From Dysidea avara (lineage: Eukaryota; Porifera; Demospongiae; Dictyoceratida; Dysideidae): a stretch of DNA of 64,000 nucleotides. The notes under the pieces are model-generated. The model did no database searches, was not told where the DNA came from, and was given only the letters and a program-made list of their open reading frames with translations. Each line of letters begins with the position of its first letter. Position 1 is the first letter of the stretch. Below, piece by piece: positions 34,785 through 46,740 of this stretch. The translations under genes and the position numbers were made by a program. Where the stretch lies: the NCBI RefSeq assembly GCF_963678975.1, contig NC_089279.1, positions 28,763,609-28,827,608 of the forward strand. Reading direction: 5' to 3'.

Positions 34785-37098
34785 ATTCACATAAAAATAA
34801 AACACTACAAGGTATGGTAAGGGTTGTTTACATTAGTTAATTTTGTAGTCCACCACATATAGCAACAAGGGAAATGTGTATCTGTGATCAAGAATTTAAT
34901 TTAGATTCTAATATCATAATTAGATGGTCAGACTACCTTTGTCAACTAGAGATGAACTGACTTTTGGTAAAAAGCGAGGGGTAGCCAATGCCTTGGGACT
35001 CTTGTATACTATGTGAGAAATCCAATCAGAAATACACAAATATTTTAGAAACCAAACCCTAAATCCAAAATCACGTAAAAATAATGGAGAAAGTGAGTTT
35101 AACAAAGTAGACAATGATCGATCACGAATAGCTAAAACAAGATGTAGATCAACAACTGTACAGGTAGTTACTAGTTAGCAATCTCACTAAATGCTTTTAA
35201 AATGCATAAAGATTGGGACTCTCGTACACACCATTTGGGTGCTTTGCGTGGGCGTTGGCAACCCCTCTGATACACCATTTCGGTGTTTTGCATGGGCGTT
35301 GGCTACCCCTCGAAAAAACAAAAAGACTATACAGAAGATGAGCCTGTACAGAAGATGAGCCCTGCACAGCTACGTGGGCTTCTTTGTACAAAGCATACAC
35401 TCACCTTATTTGCACAGTGCCCAATCATCATCATGGACGCTTCCACCTCCCACTGTGCACTAAAGTAATAGAAACATCATTAAAATAATAATATAGCTAA
35501 GCATTAATATTATTAGCGATTTCCAACCAACCAATTTTTCACACATATTTTTGCTACTTAAATTATACACCTTCAATAAATGTTTCACAAGCTGCCGTTC
35601 CAGTTAATGGTAGTCAATGCTTCGTACTTCATAATGCACTTTACTGGATTAAAATCCATGCGGTATTTATTGAAATATGTCAAATCAAAGTTTGAGAAAT
35701 AAAAATCCCCATAGGGACCTCGTACAAATAATTGCGTACGTAATTCTAATTGGAAGAATGCGGCACCGGTGATAGCCAAAGTTTCCAAGTGTTTCCGCGT
35801 GAATCTATGGCTGATGAGGACGGTAAACGTGTTTTCGGGCAAACCCTATACGCTGATTTCGATTCTGCCGTGTGTTCTTTGATTGGAGGACGATTGAAGT
35901 TGGATTACGACGAAAATATGACCCTTTAGAAGTCAGATCGCCATCTTATTCTAGCACTGTTCAGAATTCAGCATTACAATCACCCTGGACTTCAAGGCAT
36001 CCCTCTGCATTGATGCAAGTATAGGTTGAAAGTGAGCAGTTTGTTGTCTTGCGCGGAATTGCAAAATAAGGTTCAAGGTTGAGCATAATCTTTTCAAAAG
36101 TGGAGACTGGCATGTGATACCAACCATACATGGCTTCACACTTACCTGTTGTTATATTCTGGTGTATTTATTGCTGTTTTGATCCATTTTATAACAGCTT
36201 CAGTGATTGTAATTTTGGTCAGAAATTATCTCTTTATAGTATAGTGATGTTATTGTATTATATAATAATTACCATCCTTAGTGCTTACAATGTGACAAAT
36301 AAAGCTGAACAGTGTCCAAACAAATTATTTTAAAAATAGTATTGTTCTTACATTTGTTATCTGATTGTCATGTTTCCAAAGTATTTGTTGATTGTGACTT
36401 GTGATGTCACTGCTTACCATGTTATATAATATTACTGATTTTTCTAGTTAGCTGTCCCTGAAAATGCATTGGTTACCTGTGTATACTTTGTATTACACAA
36501 ATACACAGTTCTATTTGTGAATCACTTGCTTTATTCATGTAATATTCTGAGTGGTCAGTCTACAAAGAAGTGGTCACTCTTGAGAGGTTTTACCTAGCTC
36601 ATATGCTGTTCTCCATAAAATAGATATGTGGTGAAAATTTCATGTTATTAATAGTTTCCTATGTAGATTTATGACACTTTGAATATTGTGTTTGGTGCCA
36701 TGTGATATACATAAAAAGCATTGAAAATACTGTACACAGAAATCATCACACTGTCAAATTCTTTTGCTTATATCTTTTGGTAGGAACCACCGATTGAGGT
36801 GGGGTTTGCACTAAAATGACCCTGAAAAATAGCACAATATTTGTCATACCAATGAATGCATGGAATGTTAGTTATTTAGTTTAGTTGGAAATCTCTAATA
36901 TTATTATAGCATAACACAGCAGCACAATACTACAGCATGATAAACAAACCAAGTATTTATACAGAAAACTACGTCCTAGACATTTAATCGTCTTTGAGTA
37001 AGGCCATTTTAACGAAGGCGCAAATTGTGCGTGGGCGTGAAATTCATTACATTCTGTTCGCCGTTTATAACTATCACGGCAAACTAATGTATATACAA
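34785..37098. other. Unassigned sequence with a local duplication
   Basis: A pair of direct repeats of about 55 bases lies at 35217-35312 (ACACCATTTGGGTGCTTTGC versus ACACCATTTCGGTGTTTTGC, each followed by GTGGGCGTTGG or GGGCGTTGG). No gene is supported; open frames of 60-85 codons lack domains. The interval may lie inside the expanded gypsy element. Confidence 0.4.
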
Positions 37099-37711
37099 CC
37101 ATCCAAAAACAGCTTATAGCTGTAAAAAAAGTGCGCGTCCAAGTAAAGCAGAGTTAACTGCGACAAAAAGTAATGATATCATAATGCGGCCATGTGCGAG
37201 GTGTGCAAGTTGTAATATTAGCTAATCAGATAATACAATGTTATTGTTAAAGTGTTAATGAGAACTATGTGATGCTGCTAGTTTTGAAGTGTGTGAGCAT
37301 CTTCATAAATGCCACATAAATTTAATTCTCAATAAAGCAATGTGTATAGATTCTCTGATAGTAATAAATAGTTTGAGTTTGGCCACCTTTCCTTTGTTCG
37401 TAGCATTGCTGTATACAGGAAAGGCGGCCAAACTCAAACTATTTATTACTATCAGAGAATCTATACACATTGCTTTATTGAGAATTAAATTTATGTGGCA
37501 TTTATGAAGATGCTCACACACTTCAAAACTAGCAGCATCACATAGTTCTCATTAACACTTTAACAATAACATTGTATTATCTGATTAGCTAATATTACAA
37601 CTTGCACACCTCGCACATGGCCGCATTATGATATCATTACTTTTTGTCGCAGTTAACTCTGCTTTACTTGGACGCGCACTTTTTTTACAGCTATAAGCTG
37701 TTTTTGGATGG
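37099..37711. mobile_element. Near-perfect 613-bp palindrome
   Basis: Arms of about 300 bases (37099-37398 and about 37413-37711) are almost identical inverted copies around a loop of roughly 15-25 bases. The ends CCATCCAAAAACAGCTTATA and complement lead into GCTGTAAAAAAAGTGC, which resembles the AACAGCCAAGCTGTAAAAAAAG ends of the minisatellite family palindromes. Matching 72-codon open frames on opposite strands (37289-37507 and 37303-37521) are one arm read twice. Confidence 0.9.
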
Positions 37712-37844
37712 GATTTCAATACTTTTTGTTAGAATAAGCAATGCACTGTTGATAACAGTAGGTGAGTCAGTAGTTTCCATGGTTTTGACAGAAACCCCAG
37801 ATTACAGTGACAGAATATTAAAATATAACTGTAATTTTAGTGGC

Positions 37845-38035
37845 CAGGGCCGCCCACATTGGGGGTAACTGGGGTATTTTTCCCCCTACCACAGCCTGAA
37901 AGGGGCCACTTGAATACCTGTTTAAAGAAAGATCGATATACTCTAATAGAGCAGTCAGGATCTAGACCCTTCCTTGCCCCTGGGCCCCTCTTTAACTCTT
38001 TTCCCTGGGCCCTCTAATTTCTCTGGACGGCCCTG
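37845..38035. mobile_element. hAT-type MITE, 8-bp TSD
   Basis: Ends CAGGGCCGCC and GGACGGCCCTG with perfect 8-bp duplications TTAGTGGC (37837-37844, 38036-38043). It carries a module at 37931-37958. Confidence 0.85.
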
Positions 38036-38173
38036 TTAGTGGCATGCAACTGCAGTCAACTAACACCCATTTTAACTAGTAAACCCTTAACAACACTTTG
38101 CCTTTCATCTTGTACTGCATTGAAACGATCAAGATACTCTATTAGAGCAGTCACAAAACAGCTGTAACACAGC

Positions 38174-38414
38174 CATAGGCGGCGGAAAGGGGGGGGGGGG
38201 GGGGGGGGGCTTAGCCCCCCCTCAGAATGATATCACACCGAAATTATCTTTCTTGGAGTGGGGCTGAAAACCGTGATAAAGATCGAGATACTCTAATAGA
38301 GCAGTCACTCTAATAAAGTATTCAGTGTGTAGCGAGCTATGTAAGGATTTTTATGTAGTTTATCAGCTAGAAATGGTAGCTGGTGAGGTGGAAGCTCTTG
38401 TCAGTTGGTTGCGA

Positions 38415-38445
<31 letters not shown>

Positions 38446-38523
38446 GGTCTCACCTTACTAAACTATAGAAATAAGTCTGGGTCAGCCCAGCCCCCCTCAT
38501 ATCAACTACTTGCTCCACCGCTG
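38174..38523. mobile_element. hAT-type MITE with GGCGG ends, 8-bp TSD
   Basis: The duplication AACACAGC flanks it (38166-38173, 38524-38531). Long G and T runs and a module at 38281-38308 lie inside. An inverted relative is at 46741-47124, sharing GATATCA, GGGGCTGAAAACC and GGTCTCACCT segments. Confidence 0.8.
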
Positions 38524-38531
38524 AACACAGC

Positions 38532-39080
38532 AATCAATATTTAGCATAGTTACAACTTCTGCTTAGCATCGGATTGTATAGTTTAAATTACTAGCTACTT
38601 ACAGACTTTACAATATAAAAATATGGCACTTGTAGAAATGTGACTGTTTTATTAGAGTATCTCGATCTACTTCAAGCATTGACTAATTCAAGTGAAGAAG
38701 CTACGCCCCTGCCAAGAGATCTTGTGAAATGAAATGAGAAAAGGCAAGTATGTACAGAGACAATAGAGGGGCGCGTAATTATGTCCTGTTGTAAATAAAC
38801 GCCTTTAAAATTTATATTACTACTAAATAAACGCACCAGAATAGGCTTGTGTGGCTGTTGTCTCCAAGGTTGTCTCATTATTTGTCTTTTCGTGTTGAAG
38901 GGATTTAGTCGCAATTGGTGAGTTTAACTATACATGTATTTGTGTTGTAAAACTTAATTGTAAAAAGGCGATTAGCACATATCATGATAAACATGTATTT
39001 GTCACAGTAGAGTCTCTCACGAAGTCACGATTATTATGAGACATTGGACCAGGGTAAAAAATTTACTGCTATATTTAGAG
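38532..39080. other. Unassigned sequence
   Basis: Only a module copy at 38641-38667 is recognised. Confidence 0.3.
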
Positions 39081-39715
39081 GTTGTAGCGTTTGTATATCT
39101 TAGTATCTTAATAAATAATCCCCCATGATCACTAATCACTAATAGTACAGTGAAAACTGGTCATTATTCAGGCCGTAGGGACAAAATTTTCTAACCTTGC
39201 CTTTTAAAGAGGTGGCTGCATTATGCGGCCTTAAAAAAAGGTAAGAAGCATGCTGTTCTAACTGGCTATAGAGATGGATTTAGTGTATGACAGCGTATGA
39301 GACAGTGAGTGCTGGCAGCAAGGGGGCAGCCAGAGCACCAAAAGCACTGCTTCAGACATAGGCAGTTGACTGTCAGCCCCAAGTGTAAAAAGTTTCACTG
39401 TTGGTCCTTATAAGCTCCTGATGAAGAAAGTGATGAAGTCATTATCCATAGGATATATTTTTCAGAGTATCCATTTCAGTTCTACAATATAGTAGCCAAG
39501 CATAAGATGAACATAACACAGCATTCCAGTAGTTTAGTGGTGACCACAACACTGCCTGAGTTAAACTGTGGTGAGATTTGAGACTACCAGAAGCCCTGGA
39601 ATGTCTTCAACACATGAAATACCAAATATCTAATGCCTGGCTTTCATCCACAGTGGACCTGTCTTGGTGGCCACTTGTACAGAAGGGAAACAGCTAGTTG
39701 CCACACCCCTTAATT
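39081..39715. repeat. Two-part repeat, arrangement A then inverted B
   Basis: Block A (39081-39290, with AGTACAGTGAAAACTGGTCA) is followed by block B in inverted orientation (39291-39700). The same two blocks recur at 43690-44640 in the order B, A with B flipped relative to here. They are non-coding. Confidence 0.65.
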
Positions 39716-39970
39716 ATCAATTTGTAAAATCGTTAGCAAAATTGTGTGTGCAAGCAAGTGCGATGTGGCAGTGCCGTGTATATGGTTGCTGCCTAGCAGT
39801 GACACATCACGAGTATTGAAGTCACAATGCGTTACTGTATCATCCATCTAAATACAATCTCTGAATGTGTCATTTTGTGTAGAGAGCAATCTTCCACAAG
39901 AAGTGACCTGCAGGTTTCAGTGTATATTGTTAACCATTAATATTGTTCACAATATTGTGAACTATATGTA

Positions 39971-40146
39971 CAGTGAAACCTCACTTAGTGGCCACCTCTT
40001 TAATAAGACCACCTCATTATATTGGCCACCTCTAGTAGGTCCCAAATATAGCTAAGCATTACTTATGACCTCATTAATAAGGCCACCTTGTTATTCAGGC
40101 CAAATTTTTTGGTCCCACAGCCTGCCATATTAATGAGGTTTCATTG
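39971..40146. mobile_element. Pogo/Tigger-like MITE
   Basis: Ends CAGTGAAACCTCACTTAG and ATTAATGAGGTTTCATTG lie between TA dinucleotides. Internal repeated AAGGCCACCT words are present. It is non-coding. Confidence 0.75.
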
Positions 40147-41459
40147 TACTTATGTGAATTTTTATTTTTCGTAACTTTTCTTCAGGTTTACTGATGGGCA
40201 CTATGAAGCATTGTTGACTGGTACGTGTATAATGTGGTGACTTGAAATGCTAAAACAGTACGTAGCGTGTCTTGTATGTACATGTAATGTGTTGTAATGT
40301 GTCCACACATCCACACATCTTAGAAATAAATGTAATTGTATTCTCTATAAATAGTCAGTTCCATTGTGCCACTGGGTCATAAGTTGGTTGAGTATGGATC
40401 ATCCAGGGCACTTGAGTCACATTTTGTCCTGGCCAAGTGGATCTCATCCACTGACAGAATATACAGGATCAGATCACGTGTATAAATTACGGTGGAACTT
40501 GTTTATTGCCACCTTCACTCATTCAGCAGGTAACAGTGTATAAATTCTCAATTGGAATTGGCTTTTCAAGAGTGGTTGTCTTTCTATACTAGTGGCCATT
40601 AAGATAGGTTGTACTGATAGAGTGTACATACTAGAGATGCAACAATATCCTCCACTTAGTGTCGTTTGATAGTGATGCAATGGAGACTATGTATTATTGC
40701 ATTTAAATACTATACTATTATATTGCAACTCTAGCACGTATTTATAACAGGAATGTTTGTTAACCGTTTAGACATACTGGAGCCACACCCACTCATCTGG
40801 ATTCTACAAATGGAGTCATACCAACTTGTTGTCATCATACTCACTCGTTACTCCCATTGTGTTTGGATGAATATACATGCCATCATGTGAGACTTGCTAC
40901 CATGGCGGGCCACTGGAAAACATTTGCATAGCAGTTATATTACAGTCATTATTGTACAATTCTTACATTATTGTTGTGAAAAGTGTTTGGTATTCATGTG
41001 TCTCCTCTGTATGTTGTAATTACATGTGTAATTTTGTGTGGGGGTGCTATAAAATGCAATAATGCATGGTGACAATTGTATTAGGCGATTTTGCACACTT
41101 CCTTTTAAGCTAGCTACATGTGCTAATTACTCACAGCTTGTGTCAACAACTGGTAACCGCAGTTGTACTCTTGTGTCATTCTTTAAGCCGCGCCCTTAGA
41201 GGACAAATTATGTGGGGGCGACTAATTTCAAAACGAAGGATGGTATGCAGCACCATAGATTAGCTATATCTATGGACTATAATCTATGGCAGCACACTTC
41301 TTGGTGGCTATATGTACTGATTAACTACATAGAGCGCCAGTTCATCAATACCCAGAGACCGCAGTTGTGCTCTGCGTCATTCTTTAAATTCCGAGTAAAA
41401 TTCTTAGAGAGCAAATGACGTGGGGGCGACTAAATTCAAATTTCAAACTAGCCATTCTC
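40147..41459. other. Unassigned sequence with a direct repeat of about 90 bp
   Basis: Direct copies at about 41156-41230 and 41358-41440 share ACCGCAGTTGT, GTCATTCTTTAA and GTGGGGGCGACTAA. No gene is seen. Confidence 0.4.
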
Positions 41460-42057
41460 GAAAACAAATGTTTCAATCTGAACGAAACTTTCAGAACAGT
41501 TTAAAGACACATTGCCCTACATGCCAAGCGAGTATTGCGGAAAACAACAATCTGGGATTTGTATTTGGCCTCTAGGTCGACTGAGGACGACTGAAACTTC
41601 GTTTGGTGCTGAAATCACGACTGTAGGGTAATCATGTATGGTGAAATCGATGATGTGAATCTTGAGGTGATTGAGTGAATACTGAAGCGATAACAGGGCG
41701 ATCAATGTTCGGAATGCACAAAGGAACGCAAGGCATACACCTGCGGTTGCGTCTAACCGCATGCGATAAAAAAAAAAATTTTTAAAAAAATGAAACGTCC
41801 CCTTTCATGTCGGCAATCTCGATCACGAAACAATCGGCATGGATTTGCTTCACTGCTTGTGTGGTAGTTACTAGTGACACGATGAGTTCAACTCCAGAGT
41901 TTCAGAGGGATAGCGTAAGTGACGGGTGGATTACAGGAAGGCCAAATTTGAGAACGTTCGTTCTTGTAAAATCCTCACGTAGTGGTCGCGTCATTTATTG
42001 TCTGCGGCGCGCGTTTCTGCTTTACTGGCCGCGCGACTCACTACCGTGAGTCTTGAT
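41460..42057 (+). mobile_element. Minisatellite family tail, copy F
   Basis: A diverged tail without module or array, recognised by its closing sequence: a GC-rich GGCCGCGC segment, the hairpin at 42035-42052 (GACTCAC, TACC loop, GTGAGTC) and TTGAT. Compared with copy D one stem pair is swapped with pairing kept. The boundary at the left is uncertain. Confidence 0.5.
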
Positions 42058-42335
42058 AACAAAGAACGTATATATTTAAACAGTTGCATGATACTTATAG
42101 ACTGTTTTTTCACTGTCAACCACTTCTTGTGCGTGGGCGACCCACCACTCCTCCCACCCACCCACCCCTATATGATATACGTGCTATACAGGTGAGCATA
42201 TAAAAGTTGCTAAAATTAACAGGTTTCTGTAGAATCAGTTTTTAAAAAAATTCTAATTGAACAAACAGTACATTTTCATACTAGCTATAGCTGAATGACA
42301 TTAAAATATATTGAATTGTTCTGATATGGGGGAGA

Positions 42336-42522
42336 TGTGGTATTACGTAATGAACAGACTTCTTATAGTGATGTAACGTAGGGTATAAATAGTCGCGTGA
42401 TTGTAATTATTATCAGTAGCTAGTTGTAATCTTGAGTGTGCTGGTGATTGTTGTTTTGATTAACAGAATTATTAAGAATTGTTTGACTTGTTAGTGAACC
42501 GTGCACCGCAGCAACTGCCACA
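42336..42522 (+). repeat. Ty3/gypsy LTR with upstream polypurine tract (3' LTR)
   Basis: It matches the LTR at 29402-29575 apart from small indels. GGGGGAGA directly upstream is a good polypurine tract, so this is a 3' LTR rather than a solo one. The flank CTAAC matches the GTAAC before the 5' LTR at four of five bases, so one element from 29402 to 42522 is possible. Confidence 0.75.
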
Positions 42523-42804
42523 CTAACCAAGGCTATTATAGCGCTGCACCACTCAACAATGAATATCAGAAACTTTGGCTACCGTCTAAATGATGCGAAG
42601 CAGTACAATGGCTGGAGTGATTGGCATCGATGATGGCACCTTGCGCTCGTGCATGGCAAACACGCTACCATTGTAGCTAACAATGAATTAACTAACCATC
42701 AAGACTGTAATTAGTGAGTAAAATAGTTCCGTGTACACAGTGCTCAGCAGTAGCCAATATTAGCCTTGCTTTCTTGTTCCTTCCATGTTACAAATGGGCG
42801 CCTT

Positions 42805-43327
42805 CAGTGTTGGGAGTAACGCGCTACTTATGTAATGCGTTACGTAATATTATTACTTTTGTGGTAACAAAGTAATATAACGAAATACGCTATAAAAACA
42901 GGTAATATAACGCAAGCTACTTTACTTACAAATGTAACGCGTTACCTAAGTAATATAGTTACTGTAACGAATCTAATATTACGTAATATTATTACTACAA
43001 GTAACGAAGTTACTAATCTCGTTAGTTATCCTCTGAGTAATGCCTAGCCACAGCGAAGTAACGAGGCCTACTCAATGAAGCTTATTCACCAGCTTCTTAC
43101 TTATAACCAAAATTTGCATATTGTCCAACAACGCAATCATGTCACGTGATAAGGTGGTAGTTTCACACGTGACAGCTTAAGGCTGTGGACACAAAGTAAT
43201 ATAATATGTAATATTATTACAGTTACTTTATTTTATGGGTAATATGTAACTGTAACTAAATAGTTCAGTTGCAAGTAATATGTAATGTATAACTAGTTAC
43301 TTTTACAAAGTAACTTGCCCAACACTG
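42805..43327. mobile_element. hAT-type element with CAGTGTTGGG ends
   Basis: Ends CAGTGTTGGGAGTAACGCG and AACTTGCCCAACACTG with perfect 8-bp duplications GGCGCCTT (42797-42804, 43328-43335). The body is built of GTAAC/GTTAC words. This terminal style is widespread among animal hAT-derived repeats. No transposase is present. Confidence 0.9.
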
Positions 43328-43371
43328 GGCGCCTTTGATCTGCGCACGCCCCATACCACAAATCAGTTAGA

Positions 43372-43478
43372 ACACACCCATTCGGTTTGTCTCTGATTTG
43401 TAAACAATTCCACCCTTGGGCCTGTGGCCCTCGGGTGTCCTGTTTACAAATCAGATACAAATCTCATGGGTGTGTTAT
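43372..43478. repeat. Small inverted-repeat element
   Basis: ACACACCCAT at the left pairs with ATGGGTGTGT at the right, with CTGATTTGTAAACA / TGTTTACAAATCAG inside. The loop is C/G-rich. Confidence 0.6.
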
Positions 43479-43689
43479 AACTATTAGATATGTTATACTT
43501 GTACACTTCTGGTTTAACCACGTGAATAATATTATCACCAAGTAAACAACAGAGTTCAGTAAGATGGTTACTTTTGGGTCAAAATTTCTTGGCTAATTAA
43601 TAAGCAGGTAGCTGCTTTAGAAAGGCACTAATTTAACCATATAGATGTCTCACAGGAGAATTTAAAAGTTGGCTTTCTTGGAGAGGCAG

Positions 43690-44640
43690 CCTTCTGTACA
43701 AGTGGCCACCAAGGTAGGTCCACTGTGGATGAAAGCCAGGCATTAGATATTGGGAATTTCATGTATTGAAGGTATTCCAGGGCTTCTGGTAGTCTGAAAT
43801 CTCACTACAGTTTACTTAGGCAGTGTTGTGGTCACCACTAAACCACTGGAATGCTGTGTTTTGGTCTTATGCTTGAACTGAAATGGATATTCTAACAATA
43901 TATCCTATGGATAATGACTTCATCACTTTCTTCATCAGGAGCTTATAAGGACCAAAAGTGAAAATTCTTATACTTTGGGCAAACACCCAACTTGGAAATG
44001 TCCCATTAACCTAAGTCAGGACACAGGAGCAGTGCCTGTGGCAATCTAACAGACTGGTTGCCTCCTTGCTGCCAGCACTCACTGTCTCACACGCTGTCAT
44101 ATGTCAGTATCTTAATAATTAATCCTTCATCAGGGGCGGATCCAGGGGGGGTTCCAAGGGTTCCATGGAACCCCCCTTTTGAAAAGCCTTCTCACTCGAG
44201 ATACTCTAATAGAGCAGTCAAATCAAGATACTCTAATAGAGCAGTCACAGTGGTCTTTTGAGGAGCAGTGTAGCAAGCTATATATCTAGTTATAAATAAG
44301 GAAGGAAATATGGTTGGTGAGGTGGCAGCTATTGTCAGCAGGTGATGACCTTTCTTTTTTTTTTGGTCTTCAACTTATACAGCTAGGCTGAAGTTGCAAT
44401 TTCAAAGTGGAACCCCCCTTTTTAAAAGTCTGGATCCGCCCCTGTTCATTAATAGTACAGTGAAAACTGGTCATTAGCTATTGTAGGGACAAATTTTCTG
44501 ACCTAGCTTATTAAGGAGGTGGCTGAAATTTTCAGCTGCAATTGGTAAGAAGCATCTTCAATGCACCTTAACTGGCTATAGAGATGGATTTAGTGTACAT
44601 TACTGTAAGTTTGTTTTTAGTTCCAGGTCTCAGTCACTTA
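43690..44640. repeat. Two-part repeat, arrangement B then A, interrupted by a MITE
   Basis: Block B (43690-44100) and block A (44100-44125, 44445-44640) match 39081-39715 in a different arrangement. The MITE 44131-44444 splits block A. Confidence 0.6.
44131..44444. mobile_element. MITE with CAGGGGCGGATCC ends, 5-bp TSD
   Basis: Ends CAGGGGCGGATCCAGG and CTGGATCCGCCCCTG, duplication TTCAT (44126-44130, 44445-44449). Two modules lie at 44198-44248. The sister repeat at 39081 lacks this insertion. Confidence 0.85.
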
Positions 44641-44857
44641 TTTCAAATTGCTTCCAGATTCAATCTTGCCACAATCATGTTTCAACTAGTTCCCACACTT
44701 CTCTAGTTGAAATCCTCACTTCAATCATTCCCTTCACTAACATTAATTTTTGTTACATAACAATTATTGTGACAATATAGAGCACAATTGCAAAATACAA
44801 AATAATGTAATAAAAGAAAATTTATTTATATGTACTACTACCCCCCCGTCAGGTTTG

Positions 44858-45975
44858 GGCTAGTTTTAAGATTTAAGATTAGGTACTGGGCAGTCAGCTC
44901 AGCTGGTTTGCCCAGGGAGTGAAAACCCCAAATGGTACAATCAAATACATACGTACATACAATTTGATAATTAATTACAATAGTGAAGGTTAAGTATGTA
45001 AATAAATTCATCCTAGTTTCTTGATTCTATTATATTAATTGGCAACTCATTCCACTCTTTAACAGTTCTAGGATAAAAGCTATATTTATAGGTGTTGAGG
45101 GTTACTTGTGGCACAATGAAATGATTGGGGTGATGTTTCCTGGTACAAAATTGAGTTCTGTGATAATGTGAGGGGATGGAGATCAGTAGTGTATTATTAA
45201 TTATTTTATAGAATAGTGTTAATCTTGATGACTGACGGCATTGTTGTAATGTAGGTATACTAAGAGAGGACAACAATGACATAACACTATTTCTGGATTA
45301 ATCTGATAAAATCCATTGAGCAGCTCTTATTTGCACCTTTTCTAACTTATAAATGTCAGTGTTATAATACGGATCCCAAACTGGGGTGGCATATTCCATA
45401 ATTGGTCAAACCAATGTTAAATACGCTGTTCTTTTAGTATCAGATGGGCAGTTGTTTAGGTTTTGCTTAATAAAATTTAGTACTTTGGTTGCTCTTTTAC
45501 TTACTGTTTGTATATGTGATGACCATGACATAGTGTTATCGTTCGCTACACCTAAATATGTATGGGACTTCTTTATATTGAGATTATGACCTGATAAGGT
45601 ATACGTATATTGTATGGGGTTCAGGGAATGAGTACACCTCAACACAGCACATTTATCAACATTTATTTTCATTTGCCATTTGTGAGTCCATTCACATATT
45701 TTATGCAAGTCTTCCTGTAACTGCTTTGAATCTTGCGGTGTTGTAACAGTCTTATAAATAACACAGTCATCAGCAAACAATCGAATTGAAGATGTAATGT
45801 TTTCATTTATGTCGTTAATATATACAAGAAACATGAGGGGCCTAGGACAGTACCCTGTGGTACCCCAGACTTAACAGTTGTTTTGCTAGATGATTCTCCA
45901 TCAACAATCACCCTTTGATATCGTTTGGTTAGCCAGGAAGAGATCTCAGTATCATACCATCTAGTGTATATGCAT
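44858..45975 (-). pseudogene. LINE reverse transcriptase (CR1/L2-like), 5' truncated
   Basis: Minus-strand reading begins in the RT palm with SGVPQGTVLGP (about 45870). After a one-base frame change near 45835 it continues as an open frame with FADDCVIY (catalytic Asp-Asp) and HTYLGV (45406-45834). A stop-containing bridge with the EYATPVWDP-type motif (about 45370) leads to the thumb frame ending in WNELPINIIESRN (45013-45282). An AT-rich 3' UTR ends in AATCTTAAATCTT-type repeats near 44858-44880. The endonuclease and 5' half are absent. Confidence 0.8.
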
Positions 45976-46740
45976 TAGGATACTAATGTGACGACAATGA
46001 CTAAGAGACTATAGAGTCCTGAAACATGTAGTAAGACAAATCAGACAACAGCTGCTTAATATATCCTTTTGTACAACCCTGCAGCTGTCATTTTAACTTT
46101 TACGTACTGTCTGATTGATTGATACTTTATTACATTATGAGTACACCTTAGCCAGACCTACATGACATAACTACTATAATGAGGTGGCCTTATTTTTAGA
46201 GGCGGTCTTATTATAGAGGTGGTCTTATTATAGAGGTGGTCTTTGTTAATAGGTGCCTGTTAATATGACGTTTTGAACAATTTTAGTTTTTCAGTTTCAG
46301 TTTTCAATTTCCACTGTTTACAATGTCCCCAAGATTGCCACCCATTTCCTTGTTTGGTCTGACATTTGTCAGGTCAGGGAAGGTTGGGTGTAGGTTGAGG
46401 TTCTCACCTGCATTGTTACTGTTGTTCACACAATAACAATGTTATGTTGCTAGGAAATAAAACTAACCAGGTTGAGTCACTGTACAGCATAGTGTAAACA
46501 AGTATTTTGAGGAAAATAGTATATTGTTGGCTGACAGCCATATCAGATCAACCATAAAGCTGGCCTGACATTTGTATGATCATTGCTGAAAATTTATAAT
46601 CACCTCTGTGATTGTCAGTTTGCTTTGTCTCAATTATTGGGTTAGAAGCAGGTGGGATTGTAAGTGGTTATGCCATCTCACCATGCCATTGCTTGTGAAC
46701 CTCCTGCTAAATAACTTTATAAGGATTAGTCTGAAACGGT
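45976..46740. other. Unassigned sequence
   Basis: TGATTGATTGATAC at 46110 may be another LINE tail. GAGGTGG(C/T)CTTATT words repeat at 46180-46245. No gene is seen. Confidence 0.35.

Noticed and set aside
34580-34840. 86-codon open frame with a repeating HYTTL pattern
   Set aside because: It is the translation of the CACTA microsatellite.
37289-37521. Two 72-codon frames with nearly the same protein on opposite strands
   Set aside because: They are the two arms of the 613-bp palindrome, with no domain or codon evidence.
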